Part shown: positions 50,666 to 50,741 of the stretch, one piece after another
Layout of the letters: the number at the start of each line of letters is the position of its first letter
Numbering within the stretch: the stretch's first letter is position 1
Origin: Magnetospirillum sp. WYHS-4
GTDB taxonomy: Bacteria > Pseudomonadota > Alphaproteobacteria > Rhodospirillales > GLO-3
Assembly: GCA_039908345.1 (NCBI GenBank)
Contig: JAMOBD010000013.1
Coordinates: 1-50,741, forward strand
Reading direction: 5' to 3'
Length of the DNA stretch: 50,741 nucleotides
Notes under the pieces: model-generated
Seen by the model: only the letters and a program-made list of their open reading frames with translations
Databases searched by the model: none
What the model was told of the DNA's origin: nothing
Program-made: the position numbers and the translations under genes

Positions 50666-50741
50666 ATGCGTATTTGGCTTGCCTCGCTTCTGGTCCTGTT
50701 TCTTGCCGCCGGGACGGTTCGGGCCGATCCGGCGGCGGAGG
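50666..50741 (+). CDS. Exported protein, N-terminal fragment, cut by right window edge
   Basis: Only 25 codons are visible: MRIWLASLLVLFLAAGTVRA then DPAAE. This is a clear signal peptide with a likely cleavage after VRA. AGGA eight bases upstream supports the ATG. The rest of the gene is outside the window, so the product cannot be named. It is divergent from the toxin-antitoxin operon. Confidence 0.65.
   Translation, partial: MRIWLASLLVLFLAAGTVRADPAAE

Overview
The window is high-GC bacterial chromosome with dense, often overlapping genes. It looks like an alphaproteobacterium of the Rhodospirillales, probably close to Magnetospirillum or Phaeospirillum. That is an inference from familiar alphaproteobacterial neighbourhoods (imuA-imuB; lgt-midA-pgeF; yceD-rpmF-plsX-fabH-ihfA-merR; bamE divergent from a CBP3-type chaperone gene), from trmFO and olsBA, and from many c-di-GMP and response-regulator genes. 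No rRNA, tRNA, CRISPR array, prophage or insertion sequence was found. No stretch longer than about 300 bases lacks a gene.

Layout. 1-1017: start of imuB (cut by the edge), imuA and its SOS-like promoter. 1018-8568: an orphan protein of unknown family, a PilJ/NarX-type sensor kinase, a ParA ATPase, ubiX, kdsC and a PAS-GGDEF-EAL protein. 8821-12527: an envelope cluster with an M48 metalloprotease, a FlgO-like lipoprotein, two further lipoproteins (one with a SPOR domain) and a possible 22-residue membrane peptide. 12554-17591: pgeF, midA, lgt, hldD and trmFO on the minus strand. 17656-21009: a rhodanese, small membrane proteins, a glycine-zipper lipoprotein, a response regulator and an SDR. 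21075-24380: parE (topoisomerase IV) and a diguanylate cyclase. 24571-28922: a complete five-gene Liv-type ABC transporter. 29010-33824: a radical SAM enzyme, apaG, folE, kup and a membrane-anchored unknown. 34098-35710: olsB-olsA for ornithine lipids. 35879-40567: two HtrA/Deg proteases flanking a second copy of the response regulator and rarA. 40669-45030: a Panacea/SocA-domain protein, the ydbH-ynbE-ydbL set, two surface lipoproteins and tag. 45031-49943: merR, ihfA, fabH, plsX, rpmF, yceD, CBP3 chaperone and bamE. 49990-50513: a ParDE-like toxin-antitoxin pair with an operator palindrome, followed by the start of an exported protein cut by the right edge.

Themes. Envelope building and quality control dominate (lgt, hldD, kdsC, bamE, YdbH/YnbE/YdbL, two Deg proteases, M48 protease, olsBA, plsX/fabH, several lipoproteins). 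DNA repair (imuAB, tag, rarA, parE) and c-di-GMP/two-component signalling form secondary themes. The most unusual signal is a pair of paralogous CheY-like regulators (19503-20078 and 37321-37878). Their C-terminal tails nearly reproduce the CheY-docking peptide at the N-terminus of the flagellar switch protein FliM, and they follow an arginine-rich linker. Other notable points are a promoter-operator arrangement at imuA, candidate leaderless starts (bamE most clearly), several micro-ORFs coupled to neighbours, and the fact that five of seven convergent gene pairs overlap at their 3' ends.
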